Shown here in pieces: positions 7,222 to 15,048 of a stretch of 64,000 nt of DNA. The position numbers and the translations under genes are program-made. The notes beneath the pieces were generated by a model, which was given only the letters and a program-made list of their open reading frames with translations, did not search any database and was not told the DNA's origin. The DNA is from Mycolicibacterium lacusdiani (GTDB taxonomy: Bacteria; Actinomycetota; Actinomycetes; Mycobacteriales; Mycobacteriaceae). Numbering within the stretch: the stretch's first letter is position 1; each line of letters opens with the position of its first letter. The stretch covers positions 62,001-126,000 of the forward strand of contig NZ_JAKCFC010000002.1 in the NCBI RefSeq assembly GCF_021916785.1, read 5' to 3'.

Positions 7222-8373
7222 ATGGCGCCGCCCACCCGGTTTATGCAAATGGTCGAATCCTCGCGCGACGAGGCATCGCTGGCTGTCCGGCTTTACAACA
7301 ACCCCTCGGAAGCCCGGTCGTTCGAAGGGTTTGTAGTTCATATGCACCTGGCCTGGCTTTACTTGCTGCACGCCGAGTTGACGCGTGACGGGGTCGACTA
7401 CCGGTACTGGCACCAGCAGGGCCGCTCCCGTCGGCTGGAGCGGGTGGACGGAGAGCCTAAGCGTTGGGAGTTGGCAAAAAGCATGCGCTACCGCTGGCCG
7501 AACGAGAAGGACCCCGTCCGGGCAAACCTCATGTTCTTCATCGGGCTGCGCAACAAGTTTGAGCACCGGTACGCCCGTCAGCAGGAAGCCCTAACGGCGG
7601 TGGTGGGTGGTCAAGTCCAGGCGCTTCTGCTGAACTACGAGGAAGAAGTGACCAGCCAGTTTGGCGTCGAACTGTCGCTGGCTACTCGCCTGCGGTTCCC
7701 AGTCTTCATTGGCTCGTTCACCGACGAGGGCGAGCGCACTCTGCGCAGACTGCGCGCTCAACTCCCGGCGACGCTACGAACCTTCATATCCGAGTACGAC
7801 GCCGGACTCGACGACTCGATCACCAGTGACTCCCGCTACGAACTCCGCCTCCGGGTGATACAAGAACTCGCGCCGAAGGACCCTGACGCTCTGGCGGTGC
7901 AATTCACCAGATACGACGACATGGACGATGAGCAGCGGGCCATTGTCGAGGCGATCGGCAAGAAAGGCCACGTCGTCGTCCGGGAGCGCCAGCGGGGTGT
8001 CGTCGGGCATGGCCTCATGAAGCCGACTAGGGCCGCCAAGGTCGTGCAGGATCGGATCCCGTTCCTCTTCAGCACCGGGCACTTCACTAACGCCTGGAAG
8101 CGGCTTGGCGTGCGTCCCCCGGTCGGTAGCCCCCATCCCGAGAAGACCGACGAAAAATACTGCCTCTACGACGAGCGGCACAAGGACTACGGCTACACGC
8201 AGGCCTACGTTGAAAAGTTGGTTCGGGAGTGCGACACCGAGGAGGGCTTTCGGAAGGTCCTCGGGACAGCGCCTCGAGATAAGGAAACTGGCACCTGGGT
8301 GGGCGAACCGCCGCCTAACGCAACCCCGCCGTGGATAAGGAAAACCGCCCCGCCGATCATCGAGGAGCGATAG
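7222..8373 (+). CDS. DUF3644 (HEPN-like) protein
   Basis: A 383-residue protein that I place in DUF3644 from its N-terminal layout (LAVRLYNNP, then FVVHMHLAWLYLLHAEL). Residues 110-115 read RNKFEH, an R-x4-H motif in a helix. This is the signature of HEPN domains, many of which are metal-independent RNases of toxin and phage-defence systems. The rest is of unknown function, with a lysine/arginine-rich middle part. ATG 7222 follows a purine-rich GAGGCAGAG. Its position next to a Fic gene at an island edge fits a defence cassette. RNase activity is inference; the motif itself is seen. Confidence 0.75.
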   Translation: MAPPTRFMQMVESSRDEASLAVRLYNNPSEARSFEGFVVHMHLAWLYLLHAELTRDGVDYRYWHQQGRSRRLERVDGEPKRWELAKSMRYRWPNEKDPVRANLMFFIGLRNKFEHRYARQQEALTAVVGGQVQALLLNYEEEVTSQFGVELSLATRLRFPVFIGSFTDEGERTLRRLRAQLPATLRTFISEYDAGLDDSITSDSRYELRLRVIQELAPKDPDALAVQFTRYDDMDDEQRAIVEAIGKKGHVVVRERQRGVVGHGLMKPTRAAKVVQDRIPFLFSTGHFTNAWKRLGVRPPVGSPHPEKTDEKYCLYDERHKDYGYTQAYVEKLVRECDTEEGFRKVLGTAPRDKETGTWVGEPPPNATPPWIRKTAPPIIEER

Positions 8374-8494
8374 CTCCGCGGCCTCAGTTAGGGGTTTCAA
8401 CGCCTTGGGCAGCGAGTGCGGCCAGTTGCGCATCGAGGCCTTGGGCGGCGGTGCTCACGCGGGCGTACCCGAGAATCGTTGTCACACCACTACC

Positions 8495-8624
8495 GTCTCA
8501 TTCGGCTCCGACATGAGGATCTGAGACACGGGATGCGAGACAGGAAACGAGACAAGGCAAGCTGGGACTATGCGGCGGGGAGTGGGCCACTTGTCGGGTG
8601 TCCCGTTTCTCTACAAATGAGACC
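8495..8624. repeat. Cluster of GAGACA/GTCTC motifs upstream of the TerB-Coq4 gene
   Basis: GTCTCATT at 8495, GAGACA at 8523, 8537 and 8549 (spacing 14 and 12) and CTACAAATGAGAC at 8611-8623 lie in an otherwise gene-free stretch (8374-8725). The last copy is almost identical to one downstream of the next gene (9861-9873). Such spaced half-sites resemble recombinase or regulator binding sites; the binder is unknown. Confidence 0.5.
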
Positions 8625-8725
8625 GAGCAGTTGGTTCACGTCGGTAGGCGTCTTGGTCGCGTCAGGAGTAGCCAGGCGGGCACGGCTTGCTATCCGTATC
8701 TAGTGATCCGCAGTAGGTTGAAGTC

Positions 8726-9748
8726 GTGTTCGAAGGCGCGACCACTGAGCAGGCTCTGGCGGTGCTGGCCGCCGCTCACCGGGTCGTCCAACAAGTGCTC
8801 GACCCCGCGGACCCCCGTTCTGGACGTGGTGACGGCGTCGTCGTGGCGGCGGGCCGCTTGCTGTTCACCCCCGAAGTATTCGTCGATCCAAAGGCGTTGC
8901 CGCGCATCGAGCCCCAGGATCTCGGCAAGGCAATCGGGGCCAACCGTGACCTCGCAGAGCATGCGGCCGCCCTCATCGCCTGCGCTGGCCTCGCCGACGG
9001 CGTAATCGAGCCCACCCGTCTGCGACTGGTCGTGGAGTACGCCCATGCCATGCACGTCAGCGACGGCTGGGTGCGCGATGTTCTGCAGGTCGCCCGAGGG
9101 CATCTAGCGTGGGCAATGGCCGACATGACGCGACGCAACGCCTCGAACTTTCCCGGGTTCGCCAATCCCGATGACACCTTGGCACCGATGATGCCCTATG
9201 AGACGCAGACCGATGACGACAAGCGACTCGCCGAGCGGTTTCTCGTCTTGGAGGGGTTGCCGAAGAACACCTACGGACATCAGTTCTGGGCGCACTTTCG
9301 CAAGCACGGCTTCGACTTTCCTGGTCAGCCCAACGCGTTCACCGGTGTGTGGGCCGTGCCGCACGACGGCTTGCACGTCCTGTCGGGGTACAGCACGTCG
9401 ATTCAGGGTGAGTTACTGGTCAGTGCGTTTACCGGGGGGATGCACCGCCGTGACGCGTTGCGCGCTCAGATCCTGCCGACCATCTTCGAGTGGCATGTCG
9501 GTCAGGAGGTCAATGGCATCGGCAAGCAGCAGGGGGCTCTGGATCCGGTCAAGTTCCTGATCAGTTGGCAGCGCGGCGAGGCCGCTACCACCGACGTACT
9601 TTCACCGCAGTGGGACTTCTTCGACGTCGTCGCACGTGATTTGGAGGAGCTGCGCTGGACTTACGGCATCACGCCGCTGATGCCCGCCCACGCCGCAGCC
9701 GGCACCGAGATCAACGTTGATGCGACCGCGGACCCCTACGCGAACTAG
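8726..9748 (+). CDS. TerB-like / Coq4-like two-domain protein
   Basis: A 340-residue protein from GTG 8726. The first half (about residues 55-140) resembles the helical TerB fold: an ALIACAGLADG helix followed by VSDGWVRDVL. The second half carries a Coq4 metal signature, HDGLH at 213-217 and Glu229, that is H-D-x2-H-x11-E, with the VLSGY segment expected after it. Coq4 acts in ubiquinone synthesis, yet mycobacteria use menaquinone, so this protein must do something else, perhaps bind zinc or a lipid quinone. It stands alone between two GAGAC-type repeats. The domain reading is by eye; function is unknown. Confidence 0.65.
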   Translation: MFEGATTEQALAVLAAAHRVVQQVLDPADPRSGRGDGVVVAAGRLLFTPEVFVDPKALPRIEPQDLGKAIGANRDLAEHAAALIACAGLADGVIEPTRLRLVVEYAHAMHVSDGWVRDVLQVARGHLAWAMADMTRRNASNFPGFANPDDTLAPMMPYETQTDDDKRLAERFLVLEGLPKNTYGHQFWAHFRKHGFDFPGQPNAFTGVWAVPHDGLHVLSGYSTSIQGELLVSAFTGGMHRRDALRAQILPTIFEWHVGQEVNGIGKQQGALDPVKFLISWQRGEAATTDVLSPQWDFFDVVARDLEELRWTYGITPLMPAHAAAGTEINVDATADPYAN

Positions 9749-10063
9749 CCCGTGACCCTCGTCGACCACTTCGTCCACGCGGCGATCCCCAACCCGGAGC
9801 ATGACCGACACCGCAGCCCATGGCAACTCGATTAGGCAAAAGCCGAGACGCGTCGAATGTCTAGAAATGAGACGGACGCTGGCCTCGGTTTCCACACGCC
9901 TTCTATTCGGGCCGGGTAGTGATCTGCCCGCAGGACGGCATGATGTGGCGAAACGATCAGGAGAGAACAATGCCAAGTAGTTGGGAAGCCTCGTCTGAGT
10001 AAACGGAGTGACGGCATCGCAACCGATGACCCCTACGCGGTCAACCACCCGGTCATCGCACTG
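9749..10063. other. Gene-free stretch with a repeat copy
   Basis: GTG 9751 opens only 27 codons before a stop (to 9834), probably a remnant. GTCTAGAAATGAGAC at 9859-9873 repeats the motif seen at 8611-8623; its GTCT and AGAC ends are inverted repeats. The in-frame extension of the CheB-like gene (9944-10063) occupies the end of this stretch. Confidence 0.45.
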
Positions 10064-10615
10064 GTGACGTCGGCGGGCGGCTTGGATGCGTTGTCGCATG
10101 TGCTGGCTCCGCTGCCAGCCGATTTGCCTGCGACCGTGCTTGTCGTTCAACACCACAGCCCGGACAAGACCAGTGCCTTGGCTGAGATTCTGAGTCGACG
10201 CACCGCGCTGCCGGTACGCGACGCCGAGGACGGCGACACCCTCACACCGGGCACCGTGTTGATCGCACCGCCCGCTCAACACCTGCTGGTGACCTCCGAG
10301 GCCCGTCTCGGGCTGATCAGGTCCGGAGACCTCCCACCCGCGCGGCCGTCAGCGGATCTGTTGCTGGCCACCCTGGCCGTCACCTGCGGACCGCGCGCCC
10401 TGGCGGTCGTGCTCACAGGCAAGGGTACCGACGCGCAAGCCGGCATCCGCGCCATCAGGCTCTGCAAGGGAACAGTGTTCGCTCAAAGTGAGTTCAGCTC
10501 CGAGCATTCCGGCATGCCTGGCGCAGCGATCGATACCGGACTAGTCCATCGCGTCCTACCACTGCACGACATCCCGAACGCCATCTACGACCACGTTCGC
10601 GCCCTCAGCGGATAA
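10064..10615 (+). CDS. CheB-type methylesterase domain, start uncertain
   Basis: The C-terminal catalytic domain of CheB (protein-glutamate methylesterase/deamidase) without the receiver domain, about 183 residues from GTG 10064. The triad is visible: Ser3 in TSAGG, His30 in VVQHH and Asp123 in GKGTDAQAG. A start at GTG 10064 would remove the first beta strand. The frame is open upstream to 9944 and encodes NHPVIALV there, which fits that strand, but offers no ATG, GTG or TTG (only CTG 9995). Either a rare start is used or the 5' end is lost. No chemotaxis genes lie near; orphan CheB-like proteins occur in mycobacterial stress loci. Confidence 0.65.
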   Translation: MTSAGGLDALSHVLAPLPADLPATVLVVQHHSPDKTSALAEILSRRTALPVRDAEDGDTLTPGTVLIAPPAQHLLVTSEARLGLIRSGDLPPARPSADLLLATLAVTCGPRALAVVLTGKGTDAQAGIRAIRLCKGTVFAQSEFSSEHSGMPGAAIDTGLVHRVLPLHDIPNAIYDHVRALSG

Positions 10616-10710
10616 CCATCGGCAACCCATACCCGGTCTCCAACAATGACCGGTGGCGCATCCCCGCGAGGCCAGTTTCCTTCCGTATCGGCGGGGTACC
10701 GACTGCCATC

Positions 10711-11859
10711 ATGTGGCGACATACGGTGACCGAGGGATTGATGGCAGGCGCGGTTGGCGTGGCGGTGATGACCGTGGCGGAGAAGATCGAGCAGCGGCTC
10801 ACCGGCCGGCCGAACTCCTACGTGCCGGCAGATGTGTGGTCGCGCCTGAGTGGGGCGCAGGACATGTCACCGCGCACACGATTGGCGGCGAACTGGGGCA
10901 TGCACTACGGGCAAGGGGCCTTGTTGGGCGTGCTGCGCTCGGTGATGTCGGAAGCTGGTCTGCGTGGGCCGCTGGCGTCGGCGAAGTTCACTGTGCTGCG
11001 CCTGACCAACGACCAGATCCTGGAGAACGCCACTGGTGTCGGCGCTCCGCCGCAGACCTGGCCACGGCGTGAGCAGGTCATCGACGTGCTGCACAAAGGC
11101 GTCTACGCCTTCACCACCGGCGCAGTCACCGACGCGCTCGCCGCCCGCCGCGGACCCTCGCCAGGCCAACGTCACGCCCGTCGACTGCCCGGTCGGCATG
11201 CCGACGTCGGGCCCACCACAGAGGCCTACGCAGGGTCGCCGCTGACCGTGACCTACTCGTGGTGCGGCCGACAGTGCGTAGGGCGGCTGGCGGCGAGCGA
11301 GCAGATTCTTCCTAGGCAGGAATGGATGCGTGTCGTTGCGGTCCCGGACGTGGCGTCGGCGCCTTGGTGGTGGCTCGGTTGGGCGCCAGTTGGCCAGCAG
11401 GGCCAGGACGAGCAGGAGTTCGGCGATGTCGCCGCCGTAGTACATCAGGGACCCGGCACCAACACCTGCTCCTGGGATGTACGCACCACTGGCACTGGCA
11501 CTGGCACTGGCACTGGCACTGGCACTGGCACTGGCACTGGCCCTGGTGCTCGGTGCCCCGATGACCCTGCTGCTGCGTTCGATCCCGCGGCGGCACGGCC
11601 AAGAGATCGGCCGCATCCTGCGTTCGTTGGCTCGCCCACATCCTGGCCCGACCCGATCGTCACGCTCACCTTGACCATCGGCGCGGCCTGGCCGCGCTCT
11701 GCTTCACCCCGCTCTACGCCGCCGCCAGCGACAGCCCCGCACTGCACGCCCTCATTGACCTGCACTTCCTGCTGGTGGGCTACCTGTGCGCCGGGGTCAT
11801 CGCCGGCCCGACCCCGCACCGAGGCGCCGCTCGGTCTATGCACGCCTGTGGCTGCTTAG
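10711..11859 (+). CDS. Conserved membrane-associated protein reading through into rearranged DNA
   Basis: From ATG 10711 (382 codons) the first ~150 residues look like a real protein: a hydrophobic N-terminal helix (LMAGAVGVAVMTVAE), then MHYGQGALLGVLR and a VIDVLHKGVYAFTTGAVTD segment. After about position 11160 the frame runs through DNA that encodes ctaG fragments in other frames and on the other strand, including a Gly-Thr repeat from the GGCACT hexamers. The natural protein probably ended near 11160-11250, and its stop was lost in the rearrangement. I do not recognise the family. Confidence 0.5.
   Translation: MWRHTVTEGLMAGAVGVAVMTVAEKIEQRLTGRPNSYVPADVWSRLSGAQDMSPRTRLAANWGMHYGQGALLGVLRSVMSEAGLRGPLASAKFTVLRLTNDQILENATGVGAPPQTWPRREQVIDVLHKGVYAFTTGAVTDALAARRGPSPGQRHARRLPGRHADVGPTTEAYAGSPLTVTYSWCGRQCVGRLAASEQILPRQEWMRVVAVPDVASAPWWWLGWAPVGQQGQDEQEFGDVAAVVHQGPGTNTCSWDVRTTGTGTGTGTGTGTGTGTGPGARCPDDPAAAFDPAAARPRDRPHPAFVGSPTSWPDPIVTLTLTIGAAWPRSASPRSTPPPATAPHCTPSLTCTSCWWATCAPGSSPARPRTEAPLGLCTPVAA
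11312..11485 (-). pseudogene. Displaced C-terminus of a CtaG-like cytochrome oxidase assembly protein
   Basis: The minus strand reads GAGVGAGSLMYYGGDIAEL and then a hydrophobic helix LLLVLALLANW. This is the last transmembrane segment of CtaG/caa3-type assembly factors. It lies in opposite orientation to the rest of the ctaG-like sequence at 11477-11952. Flipping the segment between about 11486 and 11952 would place the two parts in one continuous minus-strand frame. Confidence 0.6.
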
Positions 11860-11952
11860 CGTCGCGATCGCCGCCCACGCCGTCACCTCCCAACTGATTA
11901 CGCCGGACTGTTCACCCAAGTCCCCGTCACTGCGGAAGAACTACGCGGCAGG
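11477..11952 (+). pseudogene. Frameshifted CtaG-like cytochrome oxidase assembly gene
   Basis: The plus strand, read over several frames, gives the body of a CtaG protein: LGAPMTLLLRSIPRRHG, then CFTPLYAAASDSPALHAL, HFLLVGYLCAGVIAGPDP, IAAHAVTSQL and finally YAGLFTQVPVTAEELRG. At least three small indels separate these pieces (near 11617, 11680 and 11896), so no intact protein can be made. The N-terminus is replaced by the GGCACT hexamer run, and the last helix is inverted at 11312-11485. CtaG helps copper insertion into cytochrome c oxidase. Confidence 0.7.
11491..11538 (+). repeat. (GGCACT)8 tandem hexanucleotide repeat
   Basis: Eight perfect copies of GGCACT, flanked by partial copies on both sides. 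It encodes Leu-Ala dipeptides in the ctaG frame and may be an expansion inside a transmembrane segment. Slippage at such a run is expected. Confidence 0.9.
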
Positions 11953-11970
11953 AAAGTCGTTCGCCGCTAG

Positions 11971-11986
11971 ATACCCTACGGGGTAT
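11971..11986 (+). promoter_or_regulatory. CsoR/CstR-type operator of the sulfur operon
   Basis: ATACCCTACGGGGTAT is a palindrome with perfect ATACCC/GGGTAT arms, the classic CsoR/CstR family operator. It overlaps a plausible -10 element TATAGT (11984-11989) and lies 64 bases before the repressor start, so binding should repress the whole operon 12051-14960. Confidence 0.8.
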
Positions 11987-12014
11987 AGTATTGAAAGTGG
12001 GGTCGGCGCTGTAG

Positions 12015-12320
<306 letters not shown>

Positions 12321-12342
12321 CCTATTGAGAAGGGAGTGAGAG

Positions 12343-12753
12343 ATGGGATACGCCTTGTCGACGACACTGCGCACGACATTCGACGACGCGGTGGCGCGCA
12401 CGCGTACGGCGTTGTCCGAGCAGGGTTTCGGTGTGCTCACCGAAATCGACATGAAGGCCACACTGAAGGCCAAACTCGGTGAGGACATGGAGAACTACCT
12501 GATCCTGGGTGCGTGCAATCCACCGCTGGCGCACCGCGCCGTGACCTGCGATCGACAGATCGGGTTGCTGCTGCCCTGCAATGTGGCGGTGCGCACCGAC
12601 CCCGACGACGCGGACACCATCATCGTCGATGCCATGGATCCGCAGGTCATGGTGCAAATGTCTAATGCGCCCGGGCTGCGGGAGGTCGCCGACGACGCCG
12701 CCGAGAAGTTGCAAGCGGCGATCGCCTCGCTGCAGCAGACCGCGGCCAGCTAG
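12343..12753 (+). CDS. DUF302 domain-containing protein
   Basis: A 136-residue protein of the DUF302 family, starting at ATG 12343 behind a strong AGAAGGGAGTGAG site, 22 bases after the repressor stop. Typical features are the N-terminal FDDAVARTRTAL helix, GFGVLTEIDM near residue 30 and LGACNPPLAHRA near residue 58. DUF302 proteins often sit in persulfide/sulfite operons; one conserved cysteine (in ACNPP) might carry sulfur, but no activity is established. Second gene of the operon. Confidence 0.85.
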   Translation: MGYALSTTLRTTFDDAVARTRTALSEQGFGVLTEIDMKATLKAKLGEDMENYLILGACNPPLAHRAVTCDRQIGLLLPCNVAVRTDPDDADTIIVDAMDPQVMVQMSNAPGLREVADDAAEKLQAAIASLQQTAAS

Positions 12754-12786
12754 ACAGCCACAGACTCCGATGCCGTCCCCGCACCG

Positions 12787-13560
12787 ATGACCATCGCGCT
12801 GGCGCTGGCTTTCGGGGCGGTCATCGGGGTCCTGCTGGGCTTGCTCGGCGGGGGCGGGTCCATCATGGCCATCCCGGCCCTGGTCTATGCACTTGGGCTG
12901 GACTTCCAACAGGCCGTGCTCATCGCGCTGATCGTAATCGCGGTGGCCTCCGCGGTGGGATCGCTACCCAAAATTTCTGCCGGGCAGGTCAATTGGCGGC
13001 TGGCGGGTGTGTTCGCCCTTGCCGGCATCCCGGCCGCGTTCGCCGGTTCCGCCATCGGTGACCACCTACCGCAAACGGTCGTCATGGTGGGGTTCGCCGT
13101 GGTCATGGTCGTCGCCGGGATCCGCATGCTGACCGACGCCGACGACACCGGCGGCGCGTGCGAGATCGCTGACGGCGGGATCAACTGGCGCCGCTGCGCA
13201 CCGCGCTCGATCCCCGCTGCTGCTGTTGTCGGGTTGCTCACCGGCCTGTTCGGCGTGGGCGGCGGATTCCTCATCATTCCCGCGCTGGTGATCATGTTGG
13301 GCGTGGAGATGCCGATCGCGGTGGGGACCTCCTTGCTGATCATCACCGCCAACTCCGCGGCCGGCATCGCCTCGCACGCTCAGGACGCCACCATCAACTG
13401 GTCGGTGACCGCAGCCTTCGTCGCTACCGCGGTAGCCGGCTCGCTGATCGCCGGGCAGCTCGGCACCAAACTGAACAACACCCGCCTCCAGCACTGGTTC
13501 GCCTACCTCGTCTTCGTGGTCGCGGCCTACGTCCTCGTCGACACCCTGCTCCTGCATTGA
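12787..13560 (+). CDS. TauE/SafE family sulfite/organosulfonate exporter
   Basis: A 257-residue inner-membrane protein with about eight hydrophobic helices arranged as two repeats. Each repeat opens with a glycine-rich loop (LLGGGGSIMAIPAL near residue 20 and LFGVGGGFLIIPAL near residue 155), the hallmark of TauE/SafE. It would export sulfite or sulfonates, here most likely sulfite made by the downstream persulfide dioxygenase. It lies between DUF302 and the CstB-like gene in one operon. Confidence 0.85.
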   Translation: MTIALALAFGAVIGVLLGLLGGGGSIMAIPALVYALGLDFQQAVLIALIVIAVASAVGSLPKISAGQVNWRLAGVFALAGIPAAFAGSAIGDHLPQTVVMVGFAVVMVVAGIRMLTDADDTGGACEIADGGINWRRCAPRSIPAAAVVGLLTGLFGVGGGFLIIPALVIMLGVEMPIAVGTSLLIITANSAAGIASHAQDATINWSVTAAFVATAVAGSLIAGQLGTKLNNTRLQHWFAYLVFVVAAYVLVDTLLLH

Positions 13561-13613
13561 GGCACAACACCGACGTGACACCCCACCCCCAATTCGAACA
13601 AGGAGTTCATCTC

Positions 13614-14960
13614 ATGGACGTGTCCATCATCGAAACCTCCGGTCTCGGAGACCGCAGCTACCTGATCACCCACGGTGACACCGCGGTGGTGATCGACCCG
13701 CAACGCGACATCGACCGGGTACTCGACCTCGTCGCCGACCACGGCGTGCAGATTACCCACGTACTCGAAACCCACATCCACAACGATTACCTCACCGGCG
13801 GCCTGGAACTGGCCCGCACGACCGGCGCGGTGTACGTCGTGCCCGCCGGCGACGACGTCGACTACCAGCGACACGCCGTCACCGACGGAGACACCATCGA
13901 CGCCGGGCCCATCCAGCTCCGCGTCCTGCACACCCCTGGCCACACCCATCACCACGTCAGCTACGTGCTGCAGGACGCCGCCGGCACGGTGCACGGTGTA
14001 TTCACCGGCGGGTCCATGCTGCACGGCACCACCGGGCGTACTGACCTGCTCGGCAGCGACCAGACCGAAACCCTGTCGCACGCGCAGTTCCATTCGGTGC
14101 GTCGCCTCGCCGCTGAACTGCCCGACACCACCGCGGTCTATCCCACCCACGGCTTCGGCAGCTTCTGCTCCTCCAGCCCCGCCACCGGCGACTCCTCCAC
14201 CATCGCCGAACAACGCACCACCAACCCTGCACTCACTCAAGACGAACAGACCTACGTCGAGGAACTCATCGCTGGGCTCTCGGAATATCCGACCTATTAC
14301 GCCCACATGGGCGTCATCAACAGCCGCGGCCCCGCCCCCGTCGACCTGTCACTGCCGACACCGGTAGACCCCCAGGAACTGCGTCGACGGATCGACGCCG
14401 GCGACTGGGTCATCGACCTACGCAACCGCACCGCCTTCGCCGCCGGACACCTCGCCGGCACCCTCGGCTTCGAACTCTCAGGATCCTTCGTCGCCTACCT
14501 CGGCTGGCTCTACACCTGGGGCGCCCCGCTCACCCTCATCGGCGACGACCACGACCAAATCCTCGAGGCGCGACGCGAACTCGCCCGCATCGGCGTTGAC
14601 AACCTCACCGGCTCCGCTACCGGAGACGTCCACACCCTGGCCCACGACACCCCGCTGCGCAGCTACCGCGTCGCCGACTTCGCCGCCCTCGCCACCGAGA
14701 TCGACAACCCCAACATCACTGTCCTCGACGTCCGCCGCGCCGACGAATACGACAACGGCCACATCCCCAACGCCCTCAACATCGCCCTGCATGAACTACC
14801 CGGCCGCGTCGGCGACGTCCCCACCGGTGAAGTCTGGGTGCACTGCGCCTCCGGCTACCGCTCCTCCATCGCCGCATCACTCATCGACCAACCCGACCGC
14901 GCCGTCGTCCTCATCGACGACAAATACACAGAGGCCCAGAACCTGAACCTGACGACGTGA
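13614..14960 (+). CDS. CstB-like persulfide dioxygenase-rhodanese fusion
   Basis: A 448-residue, three-domain enzyme from ATG 13614, with AAGGAG at 13600-13605. Residues 1-240 are a metallo-beta-lactamase fold with ETHIHND (52-58), PGHTHHH and YPTHGF metal ligands, as in ETHE1/Blh persulfide dioxygenases. A first rhodanese domain (about 265-345) lacks a catalytic cysteine. A second (about 355-445) has Cys411 in HCASGYRSS. This order matches CstB, which oxidises low-molecular-weight persulfides to thiosulfate or sulfite. No sulfide:quinone reductase follows, so the operon is a reduced version of the staphylococcal cst set. Confidence 0.88.
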   Translation: MDVSIIETSGLGDRSYLITHGDTAVVIDPQRDIDRVLDLVADHGVQITHVLETHIHNDYLTGGLELARTTGAVYVVPAGDDVDYQRHAVTDGDTIDAGPIQLRVLHTPGHTHHHVSYVLQDAAGTVHGVFTGGSMLHGTTGRTDLLGSDQTETLSHAQFHSVRRLAAELPDTTAVYPTHGFGSFCSSSPATGDSSTIAEQRTTNPALTQDEQTYVEELIAGLSEYPTYYAHMGVINSRGPAPVDLSLPTPVDPQELRRRIDAGDWVIDLRNRTAFAAGHLAGTLGFELSGSFVAYLGWLYTWGAPLTLIGDDHDQILEARRELARIGVDNLTGSATGDVHTLAHDTPLRSYRVADFAALATEIDNPNITVLDVRRADEYDNGHIPNALNIALHELPGRVGDVPTGEVWVHCASGYRSSIAASLIDQPDRAVVLIDDKYTEAQNLNLTT

Positions 14961-15048
14961 GCCTGTCGCCCTCGCAGGTGTGGCTCTTGCGGACATCGCG
15001 CAACTCATGCGCCCTCGGAAGGGGGTGTTTCAGGTCTTGCAGGAGCCG

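Noticed and set aside
8416..8703. Possible short protein frames in the GAGACA repeat stretch
   Set aside because: Composition is random and the repeats dominate; no ribosome-binding site or family.
10867..11616. A 249-codon minus-strand frame across the ctaG remnants
   Set aside because: Only the CtaG tail portion (11312-11485) is meaningful; the rest is antisense to the gene at 10711 and includes the Ser-Ala reading of the hexamer run.
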